64,000 nt of DNA from Candidatus Cloacimonadota bacterium (GCA_029781115.1 JAKOXG010000011.1:186001-250000), one strand, 5' to 3'. Shown: positions 1 to 8,775, counted from the stretch's first letter. Translations and numbers: made by a program. Notes: generated by a model not told the origin, from the sequence alone.

Positions 1-1642
1 TGTCTCCTGCGTATATGCCGGATATGACACTGCTCACGTCCGCCTTTTGCTTGTTTTCCAAGTCCACGATGCGGTAGTTGGTCACACCGTCTATACTGCT
101 GAGATACATGATCTTATCCGAGGATTGCACATACATGGGATAGCTGCAAGCTGTGTCTTCATCGTTGATCTTTCTCAGCTCGTGGGTATTCAGATCGAGG
201 CTGAAGACGCCGGTGCGGTAGTTGGCGAAGAAGCCCTCGCGCTTGCCTTCTTTGTCGAGGATTCTCTCAGAGGTAAAGACGATGCTTTTGCCATCCGGAG
301 CCCACCGGGCATGCGCATCCCAATAGTGATCATCGGTGACCTTCAGCAGGTCTTTGCGTTGCAGATCATAGGTAAAGATGTCGCTCTGCAAACCTTGCGT
401 GCCGCAGATGAGCAGCTGCGTTCCATCCGGCGAGACGTCCACCTCATAGATGGTGTTCAGCTTGTCCAACTTGATGGTTTGTGTGATCTTGGCCTTTTTG
501 GTATCCAGGATGTGGATCACGTCACCGCTGGCCGCTTTGGCGGTAAAGGCCACACTCCGGTTATCCGGAAACCAGCTCAGGTTGGCTCTATAATAGTGAA
601 ATTCCTGCATCTTGCCGCTCCGCTCTCCGGTGATCAGCTTCTTGGCCTTGGAGAGTCCGTGCGTGGAGGAAAGCCAGATGCTGTAGCGTGCTCCTGCATT
701 GGAAAAGTAGACGTAGCTGTTGCCATCCGGCGAAAAGCGGGGCATGTAGTTGAAAGTGGAGCCATCTTTGGCGCTGAAGGTGCGCTGCTCCATCTGATCC
801 ATGGGGGGATCATAGATGCTCACGCAGGGGTAATAAAGCTTCTTGAGATAAAAGTGCCAGCGACGCTCTAACTGCCCAAAATCCAAACCAAAGACTTGAT
901 TGGTGGCCTCTTCCGTGCTGCGTGCATTGCGCAGGGCAAAGTAGTATTCGCCCACCTTCTCACGTCCCCATTCATCGGCGATAAACTTCAGAAAGCTCTC
1001 GCCCATCCTGTAGGCTATATATCCATCCGAATACTCCAGCGGACGCATCTTGTCGTTGATCACCATATCGAGGATGAACATATTGTTGAAGTCGTCTTCA
1101 CCGCCGATGGAGAGGAACTCCGGCAGCCCTTCCGAAAACCAGAAGGGGAAGGACTGCGGGCGCATATAGCGCAAGAGCCCGCTTGAGGAGCGATCCAGCG
1201 CATTGGTATAGGCGTGCGTAAGCTCGTGCACCAAAAGCTCTTCCAGCTTGGGATAGCTCCCTTCAAAGGGCACCACCACCCTGTTTCTGAGGCTTTCGGT
1301 AAAACCGCCAATGCCTTCTGTGAGCAGGGGATAGATGATGTTGGTATTGAGAAATTCCTTCTGAGTCTCGTAGACGATCAGCGGGATGCGGGATTTGATC
1401 GGGAAGCGCAGGTCGTCTTTGAGCCGGTAGTAGATTTCCTCGCACATCAGGCTCACCAGGCGCCCAAAATCATCATTCCCGGCCGGGAAATACAGGTCAA
1501 AGTGCATGCTGCGGATCATGCTCCACTTGGAATCCACCACGTTCACTTTGTTTTGCCCAAAGTTATAGGCATTGAGGCTAAGTGTTGCCGCCAGTATCAG
1601 CAGCAGCAACAAGGACTTTTTAGAAGAGGCTGAATTTAACAT
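1..1642 (-). CDS. Secreted peptidase-MA-like metalloprotease with C-terminal beta-propeller (3' end cut by window edge)
   Basis: The frame is open from an ATG at 1642 to the left edge, so the C-terminus is missing. Residues 1-25 are a hydrophobic signal peptide (a run of Leu after KKS). A zincin motif HELTH lies near residues 139-143, and a downstream Glu (FSEGLPEF) is the likely third zinc ligand, as in the peptidase MA/gluzincin-like family. From about residue 270 the sequence becomes TolB/WD40-like blades with repeated SPDG, APDG and FPDN turns. The start overlaps the end of the upstream MCE gene by 23 bp, so it is the last visible gene of the lepB operon. The family suggests an exported protease or scaffold; the substrate is unknown. 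The zincin call is firm, the biological role is not. Confidence 0.8.
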   Translation of the reverse strand, partial: MLNSASSKKSLLLLLILAATLSLNAYNFGQNKVNVVDSKWSMIRSMHFDLYFPAGNDDFGRLVSLMCEEIYYRLKDDLRFPIKSRIPLIVYETQKEFLNTNIIYPLLTEGIGGFTESLRNRVVVPFEGSYPKLEELLVHELTHAYTNALDRSSSGLLRYMRPQSFPFWFSEGLPEFLSIGGEDDFNNMFILDMVINDKMRPLEYSDGYIAYRMGESFLKFIADEWGREKVGEYYFALRNARSTEEATNQVFGLDFGQLERRWHFYLKKLYYPCVSIYDPPMDQMEQRTFSAKDGSTFNYMPRFSPDGNSYVYFSNAGARYSIWLSSTHGLSKAKKLITGERSGKMQEFHYYRANLSWFPDNRSVAFTAKAASGDVIHILDTKKAKITQTIKLDKLNTIYEVDVSPDGTQLLICGTQGLQSDIFTYDLQRKDLLKVTDDHYWDAHARWAPDGKSIVFTSERILDKEGKREGFFANYRTGVFSLDLNTHELRKINDEDTACSYPMYVQSSDKIMYLSSIDGVTNYRIVDLENKQKADVSSVISGIYAGD

Positions 1643-2537
1643 ACTTTTTGGGGTTCTTCTTTACGTCTTGCACCAAGGCGTCCAGATTTTCTATGGATTG
1701 TATTGCTTTTGTATAGAGTTCATCGTCGTTCACCAGCTTTCCGGCGGTGCCCGTGGATGAGTTGATCTTGGTCATGGTTTGGCTTACTTTTGCGCTCAAA
1801 ACCCGCAGGCTGTCTAAGGTATCATGCAAGCCGGCGATGGCGGCAGGAGTGGCGCCGATGCTCTTGTTGAGGCTATCGGCATTGCTGGCGATGAGGGAGT
1901 TGATATTGCCGCTCAACTTATCCAGCTTCTTGAGGGTGAGCGAGAAGTCTGCGGCCAATTGATCCGTCTTGTCATCCACATTCCTGATGGTGGAGGATGC
2001 GTCGTCGATCAGCCTTTCGCCCTTGTCGATCATGCCGGATTCCTCTTGCAGCCTGTGCAGTATATCTTCCAGGCTCTTGATGGCAGTTCCCGCCTGCGAC
2101 ACGATGTTCAGAATACCCGAAGCAGGGCTGCCTGTCTGCACCTTGTTCAAATCCAGCCAGGTGTTCCCCTCGCCCGGGATGATATTCAGAGCCATGCCAC
2201 CCATCAGCGAAGAGCTGTCAATGCTGAAGATACTGCCTTCTTTGAGGCGCACGTCACGGCGGATGCGTGAGCTCACGATCACTCGTTCGTCCTTGTGTTC
2301 CACAGCCCTCACTCTGCCCACCTCCATGCCTCTGAACATCACCTTATCGCCCACTTCCAGGCCGGCGACGTTTTCAAAGCTCACCCTCAGGTCTTGATGT
2401 GAGCGCGTGGTGAGGCGGTTGGTAAACCACAGGTAGGAAAACACAAAGATCAGCGTGATCGCCACCGTGAAGATGCCCACTTTGAGCTGCACGCTCTTGA
2501 TATTTGGATAAAACTTTCTCATGCTGCTGCCTCCCAA
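1620..2537 (-). CDS. mlaD: MCE/MlaD-domain lipid-transport protein
   Basis: This 305-residue protein has one N-terminal transmembrane anchor (about residues 15-36). An MCE domain follows at about 45-125, with the family pattern VAGLEVGDKVMFRGMEVG. The C-terminal half is helical with regularly spaced Leu and Asp/Lys, like the coiled tails of MlaD-type substrate-binding subunits. MlaD proteins sit in the inner membrane on an MlaE permease and MlaF ATPase and move phospholipids to or from the outer membrane. Neither partner is next to it here; its neighbours are an unknown secreted protein (4-bp gap) and the peptidase-MA protein. The symbol denotes the family, not proven orthology. Confidence 0.85.
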   Translation of the reverse strand: MGGSSMRKFYPNIKSVQLKVGIFTVAITLIFVFSYLWFTNRLTTRSHQDLRVSFENVAGLEVGDKVMFRGMEVGRVRAVEHKDERVIVSSRIRRDVRLKEGSIFSIDSSSLMGGMALNIIPGEGNTWLDLNKVQTGSPASGILNIVSQAGTAIKSLEDILHRLQEESGMIDKGERLIDDASSTIRNVDDKTDQLAADFSLTLKKLDKLSGNINSLIASNADSLNKSIGATPAAIAGLHDTLDSLRVLSAKVSQTMTKINSSTGTAGKLVNDDELYTKAIQSIENLDALVQDVKKNPKKYVKFSLF

Positions 2538-2540
2538 ACC

Positions 2541-3791
2541 TCAAGTCTTGAGCTCTTTCTTCTGAGCTGCGGGGAAGAGGATGTTGTTGAGGATCAAGCG
2601 GTAACCCGGCGATGTCTTATGCAGTTCCAGAATGGTCTCAGGGTCTCCGATCCTGTGTTGATAATCTTCCGGATCGTGCCCGCCATAAAAGGTGAAAGTG
2701 CCTTTGCCGATGTTGCCGTGGATGTATTTAACTTCATTTGCGCCGGGGACTTCCCCCAGGATGATCACGCTCTTTTTGACCTTGTCCTTGAAGAAGGAGG
2801 TGGTTTGCCCCAAAAAGCCATTGACGATATTGGTGTGGCATTGCGTGAGCATGGTGGGCACGGGGTCATACTTGGCGCTGAAGTCAAAGAGCTGGAAATA
2901 ATCACCTTCCGCACCCCGCAGCCTCGAGTAGTCACTGGCATCGATATCCGCAAATTCATAGACGTAGGGGTCGGTGATCAGGTTGAAGTTTTCAAAGGCA
3001 AAGCAGCGACTGTAGTCCAGCTTTTCCTTGTATTGTGGATCGATGCCATCTCCATCGATCAGCGCATGCACGATGTCCACTCCATAGGCGGCCATGGCGA
3101 TATCGAAGGTATCGGTAGCGGCGCACATGGCAAACATAAATCCGCCTTCAAACACAAATTCCCTGATCTTCTGCGCCACCGCATGCTTGAGCTTCCAAAC
3201 CTTGTCATATCCATGCCTTTGCGCCATGGCTTCGTTTACCTGAACATCGTTTTGATACCAGGCGCTGTTGCGATAGGAGCCGTAAAACTTGCCATATTGG
3301 CCGGTAAAATCCTCATGATGCAGATGCAGCCAGTCATAATCCTTGAGCCTGCCTTCCAGGACTTCGTCGTCCCAAAACCTGTCATACTCCACCTCAGCAT
3401 ACTCCAAAGCCAGCGTCACGGCATCATCCCAAGGCAAGGCGTTGGGCGGGATGTAGACAGCGATCTTGGGCTCTTTTTCCAGAACTACCGCCTCCATATT
3501 GGCATCCTGGATTTCGCTCATGATGGCGGCCACATCGCTGGAGCCGATGACCTCAAAGCGCACACCACGGATATTGCACAAAGCCTGGATCGAGGCGTCG
3601 TCGTTCATCAAAAAGCTGCCGCCACGATAGTTTAGCAGCCATTGAACCACATGCTGCTGCTTGAGCGCAGCGAAGGCCACGCCATAGGCTTTGAGGTGGT
3701 TTGTCTGACTGAGATCCATCGGTATCAGCAGCTCGGCATTCAAACCGCCGCAGAGGATCACCAGCAGCACTATCTGCAATAATCTTTTCAA
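2541..3791 (-). CDS. Secreted protein of unknown function (family often labelled 'asparagine synthetase B' in Bacteroidota)
   Basis: This 416-residue protein has a signal peptide (residues 1-19, ending CGGLNA). The mature part begins LLIPMDLSQTNHLKAYG. It carries a His/Asp-rich motif (WLHLHHEDFTGQYG) and an FAMCAATDTFD stretch that could be catalytic. I see neither a glutamine amidotransferase nor an ATP-pyrophosphatase signature, so an asparagine synthetase function is not supported. I recall similar Bacteroidota proteins carrying that label, but this is memory, not a search. The start overlaps the nucleotidyltransferase stop by 4 bp, so the two genes are translationally coupled. FAMCAATDTFD and the later GGHDPEDYQHR would suit a glutamine-amidotransferase-like or deacylase fold, but that is speculation. 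Confidence 0.6.
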   Translation of the reverse strand: MKRLLQIVLLVILCGGLNAELLIPMDLSQTNHLKAYGVAFAALKQQHVVQWLLNYRGGSFLMNDDASIQALCNIRGVRFEVIGSSDVAAIMSEIQDANMEAVVLEKEPKIAVYIPPNALPWDDAVTLALEYAEVEYDRFWDDEVLEGRLKDYDWLHLHHEDFTGQYGKFYGSYRNSAWYQNDVQVNEAMAQRHGYDKVWKLKHAVAQKIREFVFEGGFMFAMCAATDTFDIAMAAYGVDIVHALIDGDGIDPQYKEKLDYSRCFAFENFNLITDPYVYEFADIDASDYSRLRGAEGDYFQLFDFSAKYDPVPTMLTQCHTNIVNGFLGQTTSFFKDKVKKSVIILGEVPGANEVKYIHGNIGKGTFTFYGGHDPEDYQHRIGDPETILELHKTSPGYRLILNNILFPAAQKKELKT

Positions 3792-5176
3792 GGCATCTCC
3801 TTATCGTTTTCCACCAAAGGTCTGATGAGCTCCAAAAGCTGGTTTTTGCCCAAACCCGGGTCTTCATACCAGGCCTGCTTTGCAGTCTGCAAGAGCTCTC
3901 CCACCTTTTTGGAGGCAGAAATACCAAACTCCTGCAACAAGTCCTTACCTGTCAAGTTAAATTTTGGCAAGTTGGCCTGCAACTGCGCAAAACGGCGCCT
4001 GAGGCAGACCACCTGCTTCGGCATGCAATGTTCCGGCGCATGAGCGAGGTTATCCGCCTCCACCAAGTCCAGCAGCAGCCAGAGATCGTCTTTGTATCTA
4101 TCTGCCAGCCTCAGCAGCGTGCTGTCTTTGATGCGTGATCCATCCTCGCCACTCTGCTTGAAAACCATATGTCCGCCGATGAGCATGGAGATGATTTCCC
4201 TGCTTCTCTTGGGCAGGGAAAAGCGTTTCAGCAGCTCATAAGCCATGGTGGCGCCGAGCTTGTCATGCCCGATGAAGGAGATAGAACCATCCGCTTTGTA
4301 GCGCTTGGTCTGCGGCTTGCCAATATCGTGCAAAAGTGCTGCCCAACGTGCAATCAAGCCGGGTCCGCTGTTCTGAAGCACCAAGAGCGTGTGCTCAAAA
4401 GCATCCAGATGGTGATACTTATTCTGCCCCAGCCCTCTCAGGGCATCCACTTCCGGCAGGATGATGGCCAAGATACCTGTCTCTGCCAGAAGCCGGAGCG
4501 CAGCGATCACCTTCTGCACCTCCGCCTCCAGGAGCATGGCCTCAAATTCCATGGCAATGCGCTCTTCCGAGATATGCACCAGCTGATCTTTGCTATTGAG
4601 GATAGCCTCGTAGGTGGCTGTTTCGATTTCAAAGCCCAACCTTGCGGCAAAGCGGATGCCACGCAAGAGCCGCAGCGGGTCTTCGGTAAACACTCTCTCA
4701 GGATCATCCACGCAGGCGATGACCCTGTTTTCAATATCCCGCATGCCTTTGCCGGATGGATCCAGAATGCTGCCGTCCGAGATCTTCATATACAGCGCAT
4801 TGATGCCAAAATCCCGACGCAGAGCGTCTTCCTTCAGCGTGCCAAAGCTCACCTCCGGCTTGCGGTCATGCTTGCGGTAGGATTCCTTGCGCGTGTGCAC
4901 AAATTCCAGGTTCAGCTTGTCCAAAGTCACCGCAGCTGTGCCAAAAGTATTGTAGACCACGGGCTTGGAGCTGCCCAGCTTCTCATGGATGAGCTCAGCC
5001 AAAAGCCTGCCACCATCGGGAACCTCAACCGCAATATCCACATCCAAAACCAGCTCTTTTCTGCCTTCAAACAGCAGATAATCCCGCACCGCACCACCGG
5101 CAAAGTAGCTCTTTTCCAGCAGTTCCGAGCCCTGAAGTGCCTCAGCCAAAAGCAGGCGCAAGTCCTTCAGCGTCAC
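3788..5176 (-). CDS. CCA-adding / poly(A) polymerase family tRNA nucleotidyltransferase with HD domain
   Basis: A class II nucleotidyltransferase of 462 residues. The substrate-binding motif GGAVRD is at 27-32 and the metal-binding DVD at about 45-47. The RNA-binding head follows (DPLRLLRGIRFAARLGF, around 170). The C-terminal third carries an HD phosphohydrolase domain (HHLDAFEHT, then LLHDIGK near 290). Such enzymes repair or build the 3' CCA end of tRNA in the cytoplasm; the HD domain is typical of one bacterial subgroup. Sequence alone does not separate full CCA-adding from A-adding or CC-adding enzymes. It overlaps hemW by 4 bp upstream and the next gene by 4 bp downstream. Confidence 0.88.
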   Translation of the reverse strand: MTLKDLRLLLAEALQGSELLEKSYFAGGAVRDYLLFEGRKELVLDVDIAVEVPDGGRLLAELIHEKLGSSKPVVYNTFGTAAVTLDKLNLEFVHTRKESYRKHDRKPEVSFGTLKEDALRRDFGINALYMKISDGSILDPSGKGMRDIENRVIACVDDPERVFTEDPLRLLRGIRFAARLGFEIETATYEAILNSKDQLVHISEERIAMEFEAMLLEAEVQKVIAALRLLAETGILAIILPEVDALRGLGQNKYHHLDAFEHTLLVLQNSGPGLIARWAALLHDIGKPQTKRYKADGSISFIGHDKLGATMAYELLKRFSLPKRSREIISMLIGGHMVFKQSGEDGSRIKDSTLLRLADRYKDDLWLLLDLVEADNLAHAPEHCMPKQVVCLRRRFAQLQANLPKFNLTGKDLLQEFGISASKKVGELLQTAKQAWYEDPGLGKNQLLELIRPLVENDKEMP

Positions 5177-6315
5177 AACAGCTCCCCGATCACGCTATTG
5201 GAGATAAACAGCGCATCTTCACTCAGACGCAGCCGGTTGTCGTCCAGCTTTATCATCCCCAGTTTCAACAGCTTGTCGATTGCGGCTTGCCTCTGCTCGG
5301 TCAGGTCATGTCCAAAGTGATGCTTGAACTTATCTCTATCAATTCCCCGGGTCAGACGCAAGCCCATCATCAGAAAGTCGTCCTCTTCATCCTTGCCCTG
5401 TCTCAGCTCCTTGGCCGGCATCAAAAGCTGGGCTTGGATATTGGCTCGATGCTCATTGATATCCGCCGGATTGTCGTAACGCCAGGGAGGCAGCCAACCA
5501 GATGCCGAGGCGCCGATGGCCAGATAAGGCTCACTTTTCCAGTAGCTGAGGTTGTGTTTGCCCTCATAGCCCGGCAGCGCAAAGTTGCTGATCTCATAGT
5601 GAAGATAGCCCGCTTCAGCCAGCAGCCCGCAGATCATTTCATACATATCCGCCGCCAGATCACCTTCTGCCAGGGGTGGTATCTTCTGATTGTCTATCTC
5701 CATCGCCATAGGGCTGTCATCGTCCAAGGTAAGCAGATAGGTGGAGATATGCTGCGGTCTTTGCCCGATGAGTCCTTCCACATCTTTCTCTAACATGGCA
5801 AGAGTCTGCGTCGGCAGACCATAGATGAGATCCAGGCTGATATTGTCATATCCCGCATCCCGCAGCAGCTGCATCTTGGCGGGTGTATCCGCAGCACGAT
5901 GCCTTCTGCCCAATAGCTCCAACATCTCATCATCAAAGGATTGCACGCCCAGGGAGATGCGGTTGATGGGAGTGGTTTTCAATTCATTTGTAAACGAGGG
6001 CGTAATCTGGATCGGATTGATCTCCAAAGTGATCTCCGCATCCGGCTCAAGCTGCATCTCTTGCAGTATCTTATTGATCCCGTCAGCGGTCAGCAATCCA
6101 GGCGTCCCACCTCCGAAGTAGACACTTTTCGCTTCAATCTTCCGCCCAAATTTACGCTTCCATAGCTTCAGTTCGTCAATCAGCAGGCGCAGGTAATCTG
6201 ATTGTTGCCTCTGATGGTAGGGAACCCGGTAAAAAGAACAGTAGGGGCAAGGCTTCAGGCAAAAAGGGTTGTGCAGATATACTGCTATCGGGCCAAGCGG
6301 AAAAACCTGTTCCAT
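5173..6315 (-). CDS. hemW: HemW-like radical SAM protein (coproporphyrinogen III oxidase family)
   Basis: The 380-residue protein has a radical-SAM CxxxCxxC cluster at Cys19, Cys23 and Cys26 followed by SFYR, the form seen in HemW rather than in oxygen-independent HemN. Next come the SAM-binding glycine motif FGGGTPGLL (about 70) and NRISLGVQSFDDEML (about 140). The C-terminal HemN_C winged region ends with ALFISNSVIGELL. HemW proteins bind heme and deliver it to respiratory enzymes; they do not replace HemN in porphyrin synthesis. Its start lies inside the last 31 bp of lepB. A start at a later ATG would remove the cluster, so the overlap is kept. Confidence 0.87.
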   Translation of the reverse strand: MEQVFPLGPIAVYLHNPFCLKPCPYCSFYRVPYHQRQQSDYLRLLIDELKLWKRKFGRKIEAKSVYFGGGTPGLLTADGINKILQEMQLEPDAEITLEINPIQITPSFTNELKTTPINRISLGVQSFDDEMLELLGRRHRAADTPAKMQLLRDAGYDNISLDLIYGLPTQTLAMLEKDVEGLIGQRPQHISTYLLTLDDDSPMAMEIDNQKIPPLAEGDLAADMYEMICGLLAEAGYLHYEISNFALPGYEGKHNLSYWKSEPYLAIGASASGWLPPWRYDNPADINEHRANIQAQLLMPAKELRQGKDEEDDFLMMGLRLTRGIDRDKFKHHFGHDLTEQRQAAIDKLLKLGMIKLDDNRLRLSEDALFISNSVIGELL

Positions 6316-7229
6316 CTGGTGTGAGGCACGTCGTAAAGCTTGTTGTATTCGATGCCTTTGGAAAAGAAGATCAACCAGGGTGTGCCGGTGATGTCAGATC
6401 TGTCCAAAAAGCCCCAATAACGGCTATCCTCACTCACATCGCGATTGTCTCCCAAGACAAAATACTTGCCTTCCGGAACCTTGATGGGGCCAAACCAATC
6501 CCGGTTGAATATGCCTGTATTGATCAGAACTCCTGAGCTGTCGGCCAGTTCCGGCTGCACAATGTAATCTCGATACCAGGGATTGTGGCTGATCAGATCC
6601 ATATCTCCGGGTGCGTAGCGATGCTCAAAGATCCTCACCGGAGACAGCGGCGGAGCGGGGTCGGCGATGTCGTAACACTCATAGCCACGCTCAAAGCGTT
6701 CGCCGTTGATATAGACGATCTTGTCGCGCACCTCTACGGTATCTCCGGGCATGCCGATCACTCTCTTTACCACGTTTTTGCGCGCATAATAGGTGAGGTG
6801 CATGAAGGTGAGCGGAAACTTGCTGAAGGCGGTCTCTTTATTGAGGTAAATGGGGTGGAAAATCTCGATGAAATTGGCTTTGGAAGCGGGATGTTCGGGC
6901 GTGCCCTCTTCGATCTTGGGGTAGCGGAAGGTGACAATGTCCTCGCGTTTGGGATCGGTGAAGAAATACTTGAGTTTGTTGGCCACCAAATAGTCCCCCA
7001 CCAGCAGTGTCTTTTCCATTGAGGACGAAGGGATTACAAAGTTTTGGAAGGTGTAGTTGCGGATGATCATCGCCACTACAAAGGCAAATAAAATGGCCTC
7101 AATCCAATCCTGCAGCCAGGGCTTGCGCCGGCGCACCTTCTTCCCTTCCGGCAGGGGCGTGATCGTGTAGTTGGGCTTAGCCGGATCTATCTTTTTTCTC
7201 AGTGACTTACGGTCTTGCTTTTCTCTCAT
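6285..7229 (-). CDS. lepB: Signal peptidase I
   Basis: A 314-residue S26 peptidase. A basic cytoplasmic head (KKVRRRKPWLQDW) is followed by one transmembrane helix (about 43-58). The catalytic Ser70 lies in PSSSMEKTL, the general base Lys155 in VVKRVIGMPGD, and the box E region GDNRDVSEDSRYWG is near 270. A ~60-residue insertion between the Ser and Lys boxes is usual in this phylum group. It cleaves signal peptides at the outer face of the inner membrane. It is the first gene of a six-gene minus-strand operon that also encodes several exported proteins. The upstream region runs into the CRISPR leader side. Confidence 0.95.
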   Translation of the reverse strand: MREKQDRKSLRKKIDPAKPNYTITPLPEGKKVRRRKPWLQDWIEAILFAFVVAMIIRNYTFQNFVIPSSSMEKTLLVGDYLVANKLKYFFTDPKREDIVTFRYPKIEEGTPEHPASKANFIEIFHPIYLNKETAFSKFPLTFMHLTYYARKNVVKRVIGMPGDTVEVRDKIVYINGERFERGYECYDIADPAPPLSPVRIFEHRYAPGDMDLISHNPWYRDYIVQPELADSSGVLINTGIFNRDWFGPIKVPEGKYFVLGDNRDVSEDSRYWGFLDRSDITGTPWLIFFSKGIEYNKLYDVPHTRWNRFFRLAR

Positions 7230-7441
7230 GCTTTTATCTATACCTGATGGTTTTTCTTAACTGAAGGTCAAATTATTGGTAGGCTGTCATTTGTCAAGCG
7301 ATTCTGTGAAAATGTAGCCGGCGGTCGTCGAACCGCCGCAAGCGAGCGAAGCTTGCTGTTTACAACTGCAGCGCAGCTGGCCAGCAGATCAAGTGCATTT
7401 CGATAAAGTTCACGGGAATTTTTAAAATTAAGCTATATTAA
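7230..7441. other. lepB 5' region and left flank of the CRISPR array
   Basis: No gene is seen. The stretch holds the lepB leader and a hairpin module GGCGGT-N6-ACCGCC at 7320-7337. After that come repeat-like pieces (GCAGCGCAGCTGGCCAGCAG) and an A/T-rich tract just before the first CRISPR repeat (7410-7441). That A/T-rich tract is what a CRISPR leader would look like if the array is read on the plus strand. Confidence 0.45.
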
Positions 7442-7985
7442 GTCTCAATCCCCTCTAACGGGTCATATGCTTTCAGACATGCCAAGGCCTGTTTTCTGAA
7501 AAGGGCCCAAGTGTCTCAATCCCCTCTAACGGGTCATATGCTTTCAGACATGGAACAATGGCACAGAGTTGACGCTTGCTGCTCTAAGTCTCAATCCCCT
7601 CTAACGGGTCATATGCTTTCAGACTATGAAGTTCTTACCCAATACTCCAACTTTAGTCAAGTCTCAATCCCCTCTAACGGGTCATATGCTTTCAGACCAA
7701 CAAATATATGATCAAGGAGAATCAAAATGATCGTCTCAATCCCCTCTAACGGGTCATATGCTTTCAGACGGCGGCCATACTAGTGCATGGCCACGAAAAT
7801 TGTGGTCTCAATCCCCTCTAACGGGTCACATGCTTTCAGACATGTCTACTGGCGAATCGTTTGGAGCTCGCACCCGTGTCTCAATCCCCTCTAACGGGTC
7901 ACATGCTTTCAGACATGGCGAAGGAGGAAGGACTTGAACTCGAATACATGTCTCAATCCCCTCTAACGGGTCAAAACTCTTAGAC
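7442..7985 (+). CRISPR. CRISPR array, 8 repeats of 37 bp, 7 spacers, no cas genes in window
   Basis: Repeats start at 7442, 7513, 7588, 7661, 7733, 7805, 7878 and 7950. Each begins GTCTCAATCCCC and ends GCTTTCAGAC; spacers are 34-38 bp. Repeats 1-5 read TCATATG inside, repeats 6-7 read TCACATG, and the last (7950-7985) is degenerate in its right third and 36 bp long. A degenerate right end and an A/T-rich left flank favour plus-strand reading. However, the reverse complement ends ATTGAGAC, close to the ATTGAAAC 5' handle of type I-A/B and III crRNAs, which favours minus-strand reading. The subtype cannot be assigned without cas genes. None of the spacers obviously matches another part of the window. 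Confidence 0.97.
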
Positions 7986-8180
7986 AGAGCTGGGTCGCTA
8001 TGGCAAGCGACCATACTCCTAACGGGTCACTGATACCACTCTAAAAACCCACACCAAGCTGTCAAGCAAATATCGCCTCCCATCCACTACTGTCAGGTAA
8101 CTGGCAACTACTTCGGCGGTTCAGCGACCGCCCGTACAGGTCGCTATGGCAAGCGACCATACTCCTAACGGGTCGCATTT
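7986..8180. repeat. Hairpin repeats fused to CRISPR-repeat fragments
   Basis: Two copies of GGTCGCTATGGCAAGCGACC (7993-8012 and 8139-8158) are each followed directly by ATACTCCTAACGGGTC. The CTAACGGGTC part matches the core of the CRISPR repeat. The copies are 146 bp apart. A second hairpin, GGCGGT-N6-ACCGCC, is at 8115-8132. It looks as if a repeat unit carrying a piece of CRISPR repeat was duplicated at the right end of the array. No gene is visible. Confidence 0.7.
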
Positions 8181-8306
8181 GTCTGCCACCGTCAGCGGCT
8201 TGTATAGAAAGATCGGACAGAAATCTACCGAAAATTCCCACTTTCTCCCCTTGGAGTTTTGCTCATTTTGGGCTTTATTTTCTTTTGCACAAACCGGATC
8301 ATGACG
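8181..8306. other. Intergenic, nothing recognised
   Basis: No open frame, terminator or repeat shared with the rest of the window was found between the CRISPR-side hairpins and interspersed repeat copy 1. Confidence 0.4.
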
Positions 8307-8586
8307 AAATATTTGACTTTTGGCAGTGGTTGACCACTCGTCAAAACCTCTTTTTTGCTCCCCTTGGCTCTGCCTCCTAACTGCCTGTTTTCCTACTCCT
8401 TACTTACTCGAGGAGCAGGAGAGCAGCAGGGGCGGAGCGGGGAGTCCGCATGAAATCGGCGCTTGAGAGGGGTCGGAAGAGGCGGTTTACTGTGACATTA
8501 TTTCATCTTGGGGTCAAATATTGATTTTGACCCGGCTTTTTCGGGTGGCGGGCAGTGGCAATAAATACCCACTAAAATGGTAGGTG
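8307..8586 (+). repeat. ~280-bp interspersed repeat, copy 1
   Basis: It shares an ordered set of blocks with copies at 20231-20510, 37228-37546 and 60879-61161. These are a TTGACTTT start, CTCCTAACT-type T/C-rich arm, GGAGCAGGAGAGCAGCAGGG, GTCCGCATGAAATCGGC, GTCAAATATTGATTTT, and an end hairpin ACCCACTAAAATGGTAGGT. The C/T-rich arm pairs with the G/A-rich arm (CTCTGCCTCC with GGAGCAGGAGAG, one mismatch). Closest to copy 2. It lies 190 bp upstream of the nucleotide-sugar dehydrogenase. No conserved reading frame runs through all copies, so it is judged non-coding. Confidence 0.8.
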
Positions 8587-8704
8587 ATTTTTCTGTTGCT
8601 GCCGCTTCCATATCCAGGTTTTTGTTTTTCTCGTCTCCGGGGTTGGTTTCAGGTGTATTTCCTCTCACTTTGGGGTGAATATTGGCTAATAATCAAGATA
8701 GTTC

Positions 8705-8733
8705 TTGACAAGATAAGCCTTTAATATTTTCAA
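8705..8733 (+). promoter_or_regulatory. Possible promoter of the nucleotide-sugar dehydrogenase
   Basis: TTGACA at 8705-8710 is a perfect -35 hexamer 65 bp before the gene. The hexamer 17 bp later (TTTCAA) is weak, though the stretch is A/T-rich (TTTAATATT). Only the -35 is convincing. Confidence 0.35.
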
Positions 8734-8775
8734 GGTTTAGATCGAAAAATCATTCAAGGAGACAGATCTAAGTTT

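Noticed and set aside
4169-5320. A 383-codon plus-strand frame opposite the tRNA nucleotidyltransferase
   Set aside because: Shadow of a well-defined gene; no start signal.
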